Source: Hippasteria phrygiana
Taxonomy: Eukaryota > Echinodermata > Asteroidea > Valvatida > Goniasteridae
Direction of reading: 5' to 3'
Assembly (NCBI GenBank): GCA_037893225.1
Contig: JAZGUH010000403.1
Span: 186,001-250,000, forward strand
DNA length: 64,000 nt
The position numbers were made by a program, and so were the translations under genes. The notes under the pieces were generated by a model, which was not told the DNA's origin, made no database searches, and saw nothing but the letters and a program-made list of their open reading frames with translations. This document shows, piece by piece, positions 54,501-62,690 of this stretch. Position 1 is the stretch's first letter. Each line of letters opens with the position of its first letter.

Positions 54501-57500
54501 AGACTGCACAGCTTGCCATCAAAGAGAAGTAGTGCTCTTTTCTGATTAAACAGCGGTGATCACCATCAAACAGTGCCGAAGAAAGGCTTCTGGTCCTAAG
54601 TCGTCTCGTTACCAGCAGCGTAGCCAGGGCTCTCTCTATGGTGGGGAGGGGGGGGGGGGGGGGGGGGGCGGATGTTACAGTAGCGGTTGCTCAGTTATTT
54701 TTCTTAATTAAATGCTATTATTTTCTGCATTCGCAAAATTTTGAGTGGGGGGCTGGGGGGGGGGGGGGGGTGGGGCGATGATTTATTTTTTGTATGGGGG
54801 AGGGTGTGTGCTTGATGTTTTTTCAAAAGTCATCATAGCCATATGCCGTCTGATTACTTCAAGAATTGGCACTCGACAAAAAAATGCGGCTAATGTTAGA
54901 AGTACAATATGCACTTCATACAGTGGCGTAACTATATGGGCATGCATGGGGGACACGTGCCTCTTTAATACTCTCCCCCATTTAAACTCTTGAATAAAAG
55001 AACAATTACATCGTTGGCTTCAGTCCCCCTCTGAAATTGTTTTACCCAGTTATTGTCACACCTCCCCCCCCCCCCCCCATGTTCAACCCAAGTTATGCCA
55101 CTGTTTTCATCTTGCAGTGGTGTTGACGTGGACTCGGATACAATGTATTGATCTCTGGGTAGATGCTATCATGGATCCTCTTATCACAACCATGTCTTTA
55201 AACACAGCAAATGACTCGAAGATCTGACCCACCCATGAGAAAAGATCCTTGTAAATCATCATGTAACCACTTGACCAGACTGCAATACCATTGACTTTCA
55301 TTACTCGATTACCCAAGTAGCCTATCCCATAAGTTTTCAAGACCTTTTGGTGTAAAAGAAAAACATCCAATTAAAAAAAGAGCAATTATGCTGAAATGCT
55401 TTTTGTGATGAACCCTTCTTTTTCAAGAAAGATACAATTCTGTTTACCATTGCAATTTAAATTTGTATGTCAAAAAATTGAACTTGACTCTTAACAAGTT
55501 CAGTGTAAAATATCCCCCCCCCCCACAATTTGTTTGGGTGAATGACAAATTGTTAGAGAAACAAACTATTTAACATTTACAAAGCCCACACAAATGGTGA
55601 TGATCTCTGATTTTGTAATGACCTTGAATTAAAACAAAAATATTAATAATAATTTCCATGCAACCTGTTAGCATTTACTTAATTCAAGTTTACAATTTGC
55701 TGAAGAAAAGGTGTTTCCTAACTTCACGAGGCATTCTTAATCTAGCAAAATTTCCACTAAAAAGGTTAATATTCTCTGGAGTTTGAGGAACTATATACTT
55801 CGGTGGTACACGTGCGTGAGCAGTAAAAGCAACAAGTCGTGTCCCCTAATCGCCAACGTTGTAGTTAACCTGTTTTTTGTATACACAGGGCACCATGCTA
55901 CTCACTGTCCCTAGGGAACCGACAGAGTGCGCTCTTTTAGTTTTGGCGAGCCTGCGGTCCGTGCCGAGTGCGATGAAACTTGAATGTTGGACCCTTGATT
56001 GTCACCTTACGACTAAGAATCACGTAGGGTTGTGATTACTACAAAATTCATGGTGTATGTTTGTGCATGGGTATGGCAAGCAATGGTCTGTTCTAGCAAT
56101 GATGTCACTGACAGAAAAGGGGTATCTTTTTAGGTGGAGAAACTTTCTGTCCTGCGTCTCGATAAATTACAAAAACAAAACAAAAACACGAAAACCCTCA
56201 TTTTGTATACATTCATCATTGTTTCAGAACCATTTACAGCGTGTTTTTTTTTATGTTTTAATTTCTGTGAAACTTTAAATCCAAAGATCTGGAGTCTCGC
56301 CACGGGGTCGTGTCTGAGCTCACTCGAGGGCCACCGTGACGCTGTCACATGTCTCCAGTTTGACGCCAGTAAGATCATCAGCGGCTCGCTAGACAGAAAC
56401 CTGAAGTTTTGGGAGTTGACGACCGGCGTCTGCACAAGTACTATAGACTGGGCTCACTCCGAGGGACACACGGGCGTTGTTAGGTATACCTTAGATCATT
56501 CACCCCTCGTGTCCGGCTGTTAATGATGGGGGCTGGTATGCCAAGCACGGGCTGTGCAGCCAAGCGTGAACGCAAACTTGGGCACCACACTGAATAGAGT
56601 GGTCCTATTCATTGCACTTGGCGCCCTCGTTCGTGTGAATGAAAGCTTTGTTTGAAAAAGCTCTATCTATTCATTACATTCCCATTCAAGAACAATGTAG
56701 TTGAAACATGAATGGAATGAGTACGCGCAGGAATGCGCATATAGACAACCAGCTAGGTGGTCTTTTCCAAACCGTGGCTATGGCCATCGTCTGTATAGAA
56801 GAGGTTTAAATACCACTGCTGTATGCACCAGGGTCAATTGCTTAGCAGTTAGCAGAAATGTGGTGCTAATTAAAGCAGAAATAATTTGCTAGCCTTAGCG
56901 ATCTTATTTTATACCTATCTTTTTTGTTTACTGTTTTAGATATTTGAAAAGTTTCAAAAGATTTCAGACAGTCGCAAACAATTTTGTTTAAAAAAAAGAA
57001 AAAAGGAACTCGGTTTTTAGCAATAACCTGAATTTGGATTATGTATCGCGCCCACCCTATCTCTGCCTCCTGGTTTTATTTTACAATAAGCAGAGTATGA
57101 TGAGACACTTGTGGCTTGTGGAGCAATCAATCTGCACTTTTACTGTGCACACAATTTTGCTTAGCACAGAGAAGATTTACTTGTACTTCTTGTGACTTTT
57201 TTTTTTAGCGGATTTTGCTAAACATAAAAATTTGCTAAATATATTTCTACTCGGCACCCATGAAATTGGGACCTAATGTTTTGTGTTTCCTTTTTTTCAA
57301 AGCCTCCAACCTCATTTGTCAACCTTAAGCCTCTTCGGTATATTTTAAGGTACCCTGCAGAATCTAACAAAATCCAACAATAGTAAAGAGCAAAGCCTGC
57401 TGAATAACAGAATCTATCAAAATCTATCAAAATCCATCAAAATCCAACAAAATCCATCAAAATCTATCCAAATCCAGCAGCCGAGAAGAAAAGTTCAAAT

Positions 57501-57811
57501 TATATATCAGAGCAACAAAAGCCATTTATTCCTCTCTTGGATATCGTTGGATTGGTCATGGTTAAGTATAAGATTTACCAGGTGGAATTCTATTATATTT
57601 TTTATCCAGGTGCTTACAGGCCGATTCGTGGCGGGTGGTCAGTGCGGCTGATGACCGCACACTCAAAGTCTGGAACCTAGAGACTGGCGAACGCCTGGTC
57701 ACTCTGCGGCATCACACGGACGGGGTCACCTGTCTGCAGTTCAACAACTCCAAGATCGTGTCGGGGTCCTACGACAAGACTGTACGACTGTGGGACTTCA
57801 GCTCTGTATAG
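41313..57811 (+). CDS. F-box/WD40-repeat protein, SCF ubiquitin ligase substrate receptor (CDC4/FBXW7/beta-TrCP class)
   Basis: Twelve segments by eye: 41313-42500, 43354-43419, 44439-44583, 45638-45792, 48270-48425, 49085-49210, 49262-49387, 49449-49574, 51436-51614, 51790-51868, 56287-56483, 57610-57811 (stop TAG). All phases agree; 914 residues, or 830 if only one of the three near-identical exons at 49085-49574 is used. Residues 1-396 are Ser/Pro-rich and basic with a Cys cluster ([11 protein letters not shown]) and no known domain. 397-446 resemble the D-type helical region found before the F-box in CDC4/beta-TrCP. The F-box spans about 447-495 ([19 protein letters not shown] ... LWRNLC). 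WD40 blades follow: [26 protein letters not shown] (x3), [46 protein letters not shown]...[25 protein letters not shown]. The family role is to bind Skp1 by the F-box and phosphorylated substrates by the propeller. It is not a clear one-to-one FBXW7 or BTRC orthologue, so no symbol is given. The true first exon may lie upstream. Confidence 0.92.
42890..43107. mobile_element. TIR element in intron 1, related to family R3
   Basis: Ends 'ttaaccccttgacc' and 'gcgcaaggggttaa' are inverted. It carries 'ggcttgtgcagccaagcaaa' twice and 'gacgtcaaccggccaggtgg', words shared with R3 copies. Confidence 0.75.
43354..43419 (+). CDS. F-box/WD40 gene, exon 2
   Basis: Acceptor 'cctcttaaacag|atgatc', donor 'cttttg|gtaagt'. 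22 codons, phase 0-0: [18 protein letters not shown] then KRLL; start of the helical region before the F-box. Confidence 0.92.
44439..44583 (+). CDS. F-box/WD40 gene, exon 3 (F-box N-terminal half)
   Basis: Acceptor 'cttcgtttag|gagcag', donor 'acccag|gtaata'; ends phase 1. Holds [20 protein letters not shown] and [19 protein letters not shown]. Confidence 0.93.
45062..45460. repeat. 'aatccaacaaaatccaacag' motif cluster, ending in telomere-like hexamers
   Basis: At least a dozen variants of 'ctaaatccaacaaaatccaa' in both orientations. Right end 'agggttagggttagggtta' (about 45441-45459), three TTAGGG units. Family copies at 29430 and 57350. Confidence 0.8.
45638..45792 (+). CDS. F-box/WD40 gene, exon 4 (F-box C-terminal half)
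   Basis: Acceptor 'tttttttaacccag|tgagt', donor 'atccat|gtaagt'. [27 protein letters not shown]; phase 1 in, 0 out. Confidence 0.93.
45927..47751. mobile_element. 1.8-kb insertion with TIRs in intron 4
   Basis: Left end 'gcagctaatttcacgaaac' and right end 'gttttgtgaaatcggctgc' are imperfect inverted copies. The flanks (45838-45926 and 47752-47790) match a contiguous sequence at 58563-58700, which lacks the insertion. Inside are a second element near 46190-46270 ('ccgtaatttctggaat', 'cgcggcgtatacattgattt'), a C run at about 46411-46432, a 24-bp perfect palindrome near 46800, and repeated 'attgcgtaagt/acttacgca' words near 47265-47370. No transposase frame seen. Confidence 0.75.
48270..48425 (+). 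CDS. F-box/WD40 gene, exon 5 (linker and WD40 blade 1)
   Basis: Acceptor 'gttacacag|tggaag'. 52 codons, phase 0-0: [19 protein letters not shown] then [20 protein letters not shown]. The donor 'atcaag|gtttga' is the weakest in the gene (GTTTGA), followed 70 bp on by a minisatellite. Confidence 0.92.
48497..48856. repeat. 22-bp minisatellite, about 16 copies, in intron 5
   Basis: Unit 'ggacttgacctctgtgacat' + 'tt'. The second half switches to 'gggtttgacctctgtgacat' + 'gt', the last copies to 'aggtttgacc...'. One 23-bp unit. Ordered sequence variants show stepwise expansion. The long minus-strand frames here are by-products. Confidence 0.95.
48905..49025 (+). repeat. tRNA-derived SINE, copy 1
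   Basis: tRNA-like core 48946-49018: D-arm 'agctcagttggtagagc' (A box) and 'ggttcaaatcccgctcc' (B box), ending 'ctgcc'. The anticodon loop ('tacggtaa') does not give a normal U33 and stem, so it is not a functional tRNA. Upstream 'gaacaaagacactgacaatt' is shared with the copy at 61334-61450, showing the element extends beyond the tRNA part. Confidence 0.85.
49085..49210 (+). CDS. F-box/WD40 gene, exon 6a (WD40 blade, triplicated exon copy 1)
   Basis: 126 nt, phase 0-0, acceptor 'tttttcccccctcag', donor 'atcaag|gtactg'. [20 protein letters not shown] ... SGSTDRTIK, one full blade with GH and SGS.DRTIKVW signatures. It is followed by a 51-nt intron, which is itself an open multiple of three. 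Confidence 0.93.
49262..49387 (+). CDS. F-box/WD40 gene, exon 6b (triplicated exon copy 2)
   Basis: Identical to exon 6a over all 126 nt as read. Acceptor is a C run ending 'cccag'; donor 'atcaag|gtactg'. Followed by a 61-nt intron with a longer C run (about 26 C). Confidence 0.9.
49449..49574 (+). CDS. F-box/WD40 gene, exon 6c (triplicated exon copy 3)
   Basis: Differs from 6a/6b by two silent changes (ctg to cta in 'caactagtg'; atc to att near the end). Donor 'attaag|gtactg'. After it the copied intron start continues about 40 bp ('ccccattacatcagccacct') and then diverges. Confidence 0.9.
49740..50033. repeat. Degenerate 'gagtacgagtacagaaaa' array, left part
   Basis: Repeats of about 110 bp containing 'gagtacattttcatgagtac', 'acaaaaaatatttacttgag' and 'acccttgcattgtagt'. 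It continues at 50475-50900 after an inserted element. Confidence 0.8.
50034..50474. mobile_element. TIR element inserted into the gagtac array
   Basis: Left end 'gtgaccccgctctgcaaaaa' + 'gggcac' and right end 'gtgcctttttgcagagcggg' + 'tcac' are inverted, about 24 bp. 441 bp, no frame. A single similar end, 'tgcagagcgggtcac', occurs near 44291. Confidence 0.9.
50475..50900. repeat. Degenerate 'gagtac' array, right part
   Basis: Continuation of 49740-50033: 'gtacatttt.atgagt.tgag', 'cagttatgagta', 'aacccttgtttgtagttgag'. Confidence 0.8.
50915..51290. repeat. Partial R1 copy and a repeat shared with 39305-39440
   Basis: 50915-51000 begins 'aggagtgagatctc' and has 'cctgatttcaagattttt' (family R1). 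51146-51290 aligns with 39305-39440 in the same orientation. Confidence 0.65.
51436..51614 (+). CDS. F-box/WD40 gene, exon 7 (WD40 blade)
   Basis: Acceptor 'ttttgcttttag|gtatgg', donor 'actcag|gtacgg'; phase 0 in, 2 out. [53 protein letters not shown]. Confidence 0.93.
51790..51868 (+). CDS. F-box/WD40 gene, exon 8 (WD40 blade)
   Basis: Acceptor 'tttttgttttgtag|gggac', donor 'atcaag|gtagtg'. [20 protein letters not shown] then ADKTIK. Confidence 0.93.
51950..52200. mobile_element. 'gcttagcat' foldback repeat family R4, copy 1
   Basis: Left 'aggggccagttttata', 'ttaagcacaaaaatttgctt', 'agcatgaaaat' mirrored on the right by 'tgcatgctaagcaaattttt', 'gtgcttaacagctttatgaa' and 'attggcccca'. Similar copy at 61978-62195 and a decayed one at 57100-57275. 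Confidence 0.85.
52260..52480. repeat. Direct 43-bp duplication and partial R3 copy
   Basis: 'agccgcagttaaaaaaaata' + 'cc.cctggccagttga' occurs twice (52273, 52316). It continues into R3 words 'gggagtgtaatgaatagatg', 'cattcacacgaaa'. Confidence 0.8.
53409..53590 (+). CDS. Possible first exon of a gene nested in the F-box gene intron 8
   Basis: ATG 53409 ('aaaaATGGCTGAC') opens 60 codons plus two bases, ending at a strong donor 'acatt|gtaagt'. [40 protein letters not shown]. No family recognised and no linked downstream exon found, so it may be a chance frame or a fragment. Confidence 0.3.
53711..54073. mobile_element. TIR element, copy 2 of the 11416 family
   Basis: Ends 'acggaaagatgttacttta' and 'gtaaaatctttccgt'. 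The inside follows copy 1: 'ccaaaatcggtcaggaaaag', 'cacttggcacaacctt', 'tacagattttgctgacataa', 'ttgaaatagcaggctg'. About 363 bp. Confidence 0.85.
54100..55600. repeat. Intronic stretch with many G/C homopolymers
   Basis: G runs at about 54111-54128, 54647-54669, 54757-54770 and C runs at about 55063-55078 and 55514-55524. Otherwise nothing recognised; no exon in this 1.5 kb. Confidence 0.7.
56287..56483 (+). CDS. F-box/WD40 gene, exon 9 (two WD40 blade parts)
   Basis: Acceptor 'aactttaaatccaaag|atctgg' has an untypically A-rich tract (T-rich only farther upstream). [49 protein letters not shown]. Donor 'gttag|gtatac'; phase 0 in, 2 out. The R3 copy begins about 15 bp after the donor. Confidence 0.9.
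56500..56810 (-). repeat. Interspersed repeat family R3, copy 3
   Basis: 'gtgtccggctgttaatgatg', 'gggctgtgcagccaagcgt', 'caccacactgaatagagtgg', 'attacattcccattcaagaa', 'aggtggtcttttcc'; reverse complement of 60360-60665. Confidence 0.85.
57100..57275. repeat. Decayed R4-type element
   Basis: 'acacaattttgcttagcaca', 'gattttgctaaacataaaaa', 'ctcggcacccatgaaattgg'. Related to 51950-52200. Confidence 0.6.
57350..57480. repeat. 'aatccaacaaaatccatcaa' motif cluster (copy 3)
   Basis: Seven or more near-tandem variants of 'tctatcaaaatccatcaaaa'. Same family as 29430 and 45062. Confidence 0.75.
57610..57811 (+). CDS. F-box/WD40 gene, last exon (final WD40 blades)
   Basis: Acceptor 'attttttatccag|gtgctt'. 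[58 protein letters not shown] then RLWDFSSV and TAG at 57809. The polypeptide ends directly after the last WD motif, so there is no C-terminal extension. Confidence 0.95.
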
Positions 57812-58088
57812 CGGATAAGTGGTATTAATTTACCAAAACCTCATACATATTCATGAGCTAGTGTAACGCGAAATAAGTTGATTTACTCTGTATGCATCAG
57901 CAAATTATTGCGGGTTTTTTTTTAGAAGGAAACCCGATTTTTGAGAACTAGATTTATGGAAATTGTTTTTTTTGAGATTTTGTAAAAGTTTGGTAATTTT
58001 TTTAGTCTGGAAAAATGTCTGACTAGTCTTGAGAAAAGTCTCTTAACTAAAATGTAAAAGTTAGATTGAGAATATATCTATGAGATAT

Positions 58089-58094
58089 AATAAA
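58089..58094 (+). promoter_or_regulatory. Likely poly(A) signal of the F-box/WD40 gene
   Basis: AATAAA 278 nt after the stop in 'gagatataataaatatag', in T/A-rich context. Another AATAA-rich stretch follows at about 58350. Confidence 0.5.
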
Positions 58095-58562
58095 TATAGA
58101 TTATAAATAAGTCCCAGGCCAGGCAGATTCTGTTGGCAAACTATCACTTGGGATGTTCCCAAATTGATGTGAAACATGTCAGAGCAAGTAGATAGAGCAG
58201 TGACCATTTGTCAACCACTGAGCGATTTTGCCTGGTACCCGGGATATATTTCGTCGGCCAGTGATTAGTTGACATAGTTGTTCAACTTGACTTAAGCTGC
58301 TGAGGAAAGACCCACCCATGGATACCTGAATATGTATGAGGTGTATAAAAATAAATAATTTGAACAAGGCCAAAAAACTGAAACATCTTTTTTTTTCACA
58401 ATGGCTTCCAGGCTTATTTTCCAAGTTGGCTGTTTTTTTTGTTTTTTTTAAGATACCTCTTAACTGTTATCCCTTCATATTTTTTTCTTTTAGGGCACTA
58501 AACATTTGTATTTGTTTTATTTGACCAGACAGAGCATTCAAAGGTACTATACATCATTTACA

Positions 58563-58700
58563 AACATCAAAAAACAAAACTACTGAATTATTATGAAATA
58601 ACGTACTAGACTGTAAGTAAATAGCAGTCTCAAGCATCCTGTGAAATCATGGCACCTGGTGTGCCGTCGTTTTCAAGAAAAGTTGAAATTTATATCACAA
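58563..58700. repeat. Uninterrupted copy of the sequence split at 45838/47790
   Basis: 'aactactgaattattatgaa', 'actgtaagtaaatag', 'catcctgtgaaatca', then directly 'tggtgtgccgtcgttttcaa'. In intron 4 of the F-box gene the same left and right halves are separated by 1.8 kb. Confidence 0.8.
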
Positions 58701-60340
58701 AACTTTAAACAGGTCAGTGTTACAGTATTTTCTAGCACGTTACGTAATTCTAACCCCGAAATCCATTTATTTCTGAAAATTACAGCAAAAGCTAATGATG
58801 TATACATGTACTACCTTTAACAGTCAAACATTACTGGCTATCCAGGTGACTTCTATGGGCTATTTCTTGTTCAGCCCGTGTTAGAAAGTGCTACCATACT
58901 GGCCCAGAAATGCAGCCAAATTTAACAATTTGTTAAAAATCTTAATCAGTATTCATAAATAATTCAGACAGTATCACTTTTCCTACTGGGGGAGAGTCGG
59001 TCATGTGAATTATAATAGAAGTGGGTTGCAAAGCTTTGTTGTAACCCTCTGTGAAGAGGTTTTCATGCGTTAGTCACATGAAGGCATTTATGGAATGGCA
59101 ATAAATGCGTGATAACCCGATCGCACTGTGAACCCCTGTTCAAAATGGACATGGATATTAGGATGATCTGATTTTGAAACTAGATGTTCAAAATCAGAGC
59201 CTATTGTATTTAAAATCACATGTAAAGCCTGTAAACTATCGTCCCACCACCTCTGATCGTAATCCTTTAGTTAGAGTGGCTTTTACCCTTGTATTGGTTG
59301 ATTTCAATGATTTCAGATCCACCTAATACCCCTGTCCATTATGACTGGAAAATCCCATCCAATGGTTTCACAAGCGTCTGTACTTGTCAATAATAATAGC
59401 CTTGTTAGCGTCATGGCCACTGTTATTTGACAAAGCTGAAGGTTGAAGTCCACTGACTGCAACCACGCCCCCTCCTTGACCATTATTGACATGGCAAAGA
59501 TCGGGCCACCACACTTTTATCCCAGTATTAAACACATAGGGTAATACAAGGTAGGATTTCATCAGGTTTTGAAGTTGACAGATAGGCTAATCCCTTTACT
59601 GCTTCAGAGAAAGTTTTCATCTTGCTCATAAAGATGTCATGAAGCTGTTTCTATTCGATAGAAATTTATTCCGGCTTTAGGCTTAACTGCTAGTGGCTCA
59701 TCGAGTTAGTTTCTTGTTCCTAGAATTATTTTCTTTTGGTTGTATGATTTCTTCGTGGTATGTTTACACTTTTAGTCCTGTACCGGTATGTACAAGCTGT
59801 TGTCATTAAAGTATGTGGGACCTGGATGTCTCACCAGGAATTTTTATCTTTGAATTCGCAGTCTGCGGGTAATTCTGCAAATTGTGGGTTTGAGCCCAGC
59901 CCTGGGCTACAGCTACAGCACTTCTATGCTTAATATGGGTAAAGGGAATTTTTAAAGCCTTGCAGTGGACTAGTTACCCATCCCGACCCTATTCATACTG
60001 TGAAGAGATCAGATTATCTTGTCTTGTTTCAGTGTGAGGGGCTGGTTCGCCCACACCTCGAGTGGCCTTTGGCCTTGTGATGGGCGATTTGCATAACAAA
60101 AAAAAAGAGCAGAGAAATTCAAAATGGCTTTCTACAAGGTTAAAAGCGGGGGATTTTTCTGTTCAGGTAGGACTGTGGGGGATTTTCCAGGACAAAATGT
60201 TATCATATTGTGGTGTAAATTACAACTCTTAATGTTCATGTATTACATGTATTGCAAGGTTCGTTCAGTTAACGTAAGTTAAGACTGACTCAAGTTTTCT
60301 AAAATTGTGGAATTGTCATCTTGAGGAGACTTTAACCGTT
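58700..60340. other. Unassigned intergenic DNA
   Basis: No gene recognised. Repeat-end words 'cctcgagtggcctttggcct' near 60056 recur near 44757. Confidence 0.4.
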
Positions 60341-60344
60341 TTGA

Positions 60345-60665
60345 ATAATGGACGACGGCCATAGCAGCGGTTTGAAAAAGACCACTTGGTCGGTTGTCAC
60401 CTATATGCGCATTCCTTCGCATACTCAATACTCAATCTATTCATGTTTCAACTATATTTTTGAATGGGAGTGTAATAAAGAGATGGAGCTTTTTCAAACA
60501 AAGATTTCATTCACACAAAAAGGGGGGGGGGGGGCTCCAAGTGGGATGAATAGGACCACTCTATTCAGTGTGGTGCCTATTGTTTGTATTTACGCTTGGC
60601 TGCACAGCCCGTTCTTGGCATACCAGCCCCCATCAATGACAGCCAGCCCCAAGCGGTTAAAGGTA
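60345..60665 (+). repeat. Interspersed repeat family R3, copy 4
   Basis: 'aaaaagaccacttggtcggt', 'gggagtgtaataaagagatg', G12 run near 60522, 'gaccactctattcagtgtgg', 'gccccaagcggttaaagg'. The open frame over it is repeat-derived. Confidence 0.85.
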
Positions 60666-61300
60666 CAATCTTTCATAAAAGAGCAAATTCTGTCGGCACC
60701 ACACAACCAATTTTTTAGTGTAGGGGAAATTCTCAAGTTTTACGAGCATAGCAGCTGGAGCGCAAGACACTAAATTAAATGTATGTCTGGCGAGAGAGCT
60801 GGTCAGCTTTGTGTACAATATATGGTATTGTAAACCAGTGTAAGAGTAAAAATGTAAGTACTGGCGAGAATGCCTAGGGGGTTAGGGTTAATGAAAAATG
60901 TTAGAATAGGCATGCATTTAATCCAAATCTGTGAAGAAAAAAACTGCTATTTTCTCCCTTTTTTTTTTTTTTTGTGCAAGAGTGCTGTTTTCGGACATGA
61001 TAATTACCTCACACACTGCCATATTGTAAGCATTACATGTATTCGATCGCCACATGAACAAGTTACGTTTTTTTTCTCCGTTTTCTTCAATAGTTTTCAA
61101 TATTTTTCAATATTGCACGTACAGTAATAGAGAATTTTACCGTTTGTGATCCACGCTTGTTTAAATTGTGTGTGAAAACTAAATGTTAAAATAGGGTACA
61201 TTTTTATCATGAACAATTGGACTTGTTCCAGGGTTTTAGAGTACAGTAAGACAAGGACAGAGTTGCATGAGTTGGAGGCGTGCATGGTGGAGAGTAAAAC
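60666..61300. other. Unassigned DNA
   Basis: 'cctagggggttagggtta' at about 60872 recurs at 12066. T-rich run near 60957-60975. No gene. Confidence 0.4.
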
Positions 61301-61319
61301 TAGAGAGACATTTTCAAAG

Positions 61320-61450
61320 TGAACAAAGAAACTGGCAGGAGCGGGATTCGAACCTACGACCTCCGGGTTACCGTACCGGCGCTCTACCAACTGAGCTATC
61401 TTGCCCTATATGTTGGCGGTCTTCCAAATTGTCAGTGTCTTTGTTCGGGG
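61320..61450 (-). repeat. tRNA-derived SINE, copy 2
   Basis: Minus-strand core 61405-61334 reads 'ggcaagatagctcagttggt', 'agagcgccggtacgg', 'ggttcgaatcccgctcctgc'. Flanked by 'gaacaaagacactgacaatt' on the same side as in copy 1. A and B boxes are intact, but the anticodon arm is as irregular as in copy 1. Confidence 0.88.
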
Positions 61451-61977
61451 TGATTTTAGTTTTGAACTCCATCCGGCGAGTGTGCAAAGGTCACTAACGT
61501 TGAGCGTCATTTTCTCAAAACAAGGTGTCGCGATTAGAACAACTTCAAAGGGTTATAGCGGGAGCCATGAATGAGCTACAGTGACACAATACATCAAAAT
61601 TTTCAAATTTTGCTAGTTTTGTGGTACCGGTTCACATTTTGATTTTGAACTTGGTCCTTGTCTTAACCAGCCTATAATGGACATTTTTGCAAGTACATGT
61701 ATGTATATAATGTTAGCAAGTCTTGCTTTAGTGGTGTAAGGTTTTATCCAAACCATTCAATGTTGTCTACATGTAGATGAAATGTAGTAGGAAAAAAAAT
61801 CAATGTTTAAAATGTCACTGGCCTATAGGTAGATTGGACAAATAGTTTTTATTGAGGGGTCGAAGCACTGTGAACAATTGTAAGGTTTTTATTTAATTCT
61901 TAATGGATCCACTCATGGAATTACATGTGTAATTCTGATTGGACATGATATTGCACCCAGTACTTTACCAAAATTCC

Positions 61978-62195
61978 CAGGGGCCAATTTCAATGCTAAT
62001 TATAAGTGCCAAATTTAGCTTACTACTAAAAGTCTTCTGTAATATAAACAGGTTACCAGCCAAAACTGTGATTGTCATGCTAAACAAAAACAGCCGAATA
62101 CCAGTCCTAAGAAATTACATCACAAGCAATCCTGGTTTTACCAAGGAAGACTTTTCATGCTAAGCAATTTTTTTGTGCTTAGCGTCGCCATTGAA
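61978..62195. mobile_element. Repeat family R4, copy 2
   Basis: 'aggggccaatttcaatgcta', 'caggttaccagccaaaactg', 'tcatgctaaacaaaaacagc', 'ttttcatgctaagcaatttt', 'gtgcttagcg'. Aligns along its full length with 51950-52200. Confidence 0.85.
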
Positions 62196-62499
62196 TTGAC
62201 CACATGGTCCAATACCATGGAATCTGTAATGCCGGTGTCATATAAATACCCGACTCCCGTGAATATCCGACTCTTTACCCATGATGCATTGCAACACAAT
62301 TGTGCATTTATAACGAACACAAATTTTTGGTAAGACATAACCTTTGACCTCATCTCATCCCTAACCCAACCCTACTCTAAACCCTGTCTCTCGCCCTAAT
62401 CCTCACACTCACCCTGTATTTCGCATTGTTTTGGTGTACGGGGACCTACATGTACTGAGCATGTGCAGTAGAGTCTGATATTCACGCGACACCAGATTC

Positions 62500-62690
62500 T
62501 GTGCTAACGGCCTGAAACGCCACGCTAACCGAGCTAGTAAAGAGATTCTGCATTAGCTCCGGAGGCACAGAATCCTTAGTTACGGGATGTACACACAGGC
62601 CAGAATTCTTTGTAATATGCTAACCGTCAGCCCAGATTTTTCTCCTATGGTTAATGGCGTTACAGATTCCATGAAATTGTGCCCAGGTAT
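62500..62690. repeat. Repeat related to the inside of 40125-40526 (inverted)
   Basis: 'accagattctgtgctaacgg', 'cacagaatccttagttacgg', 'gatgtacacacagg', 'ccatgaaattgtgcccagg'. Matches 40260-40500 in part, reverse orientation. Confidence 0.65.
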
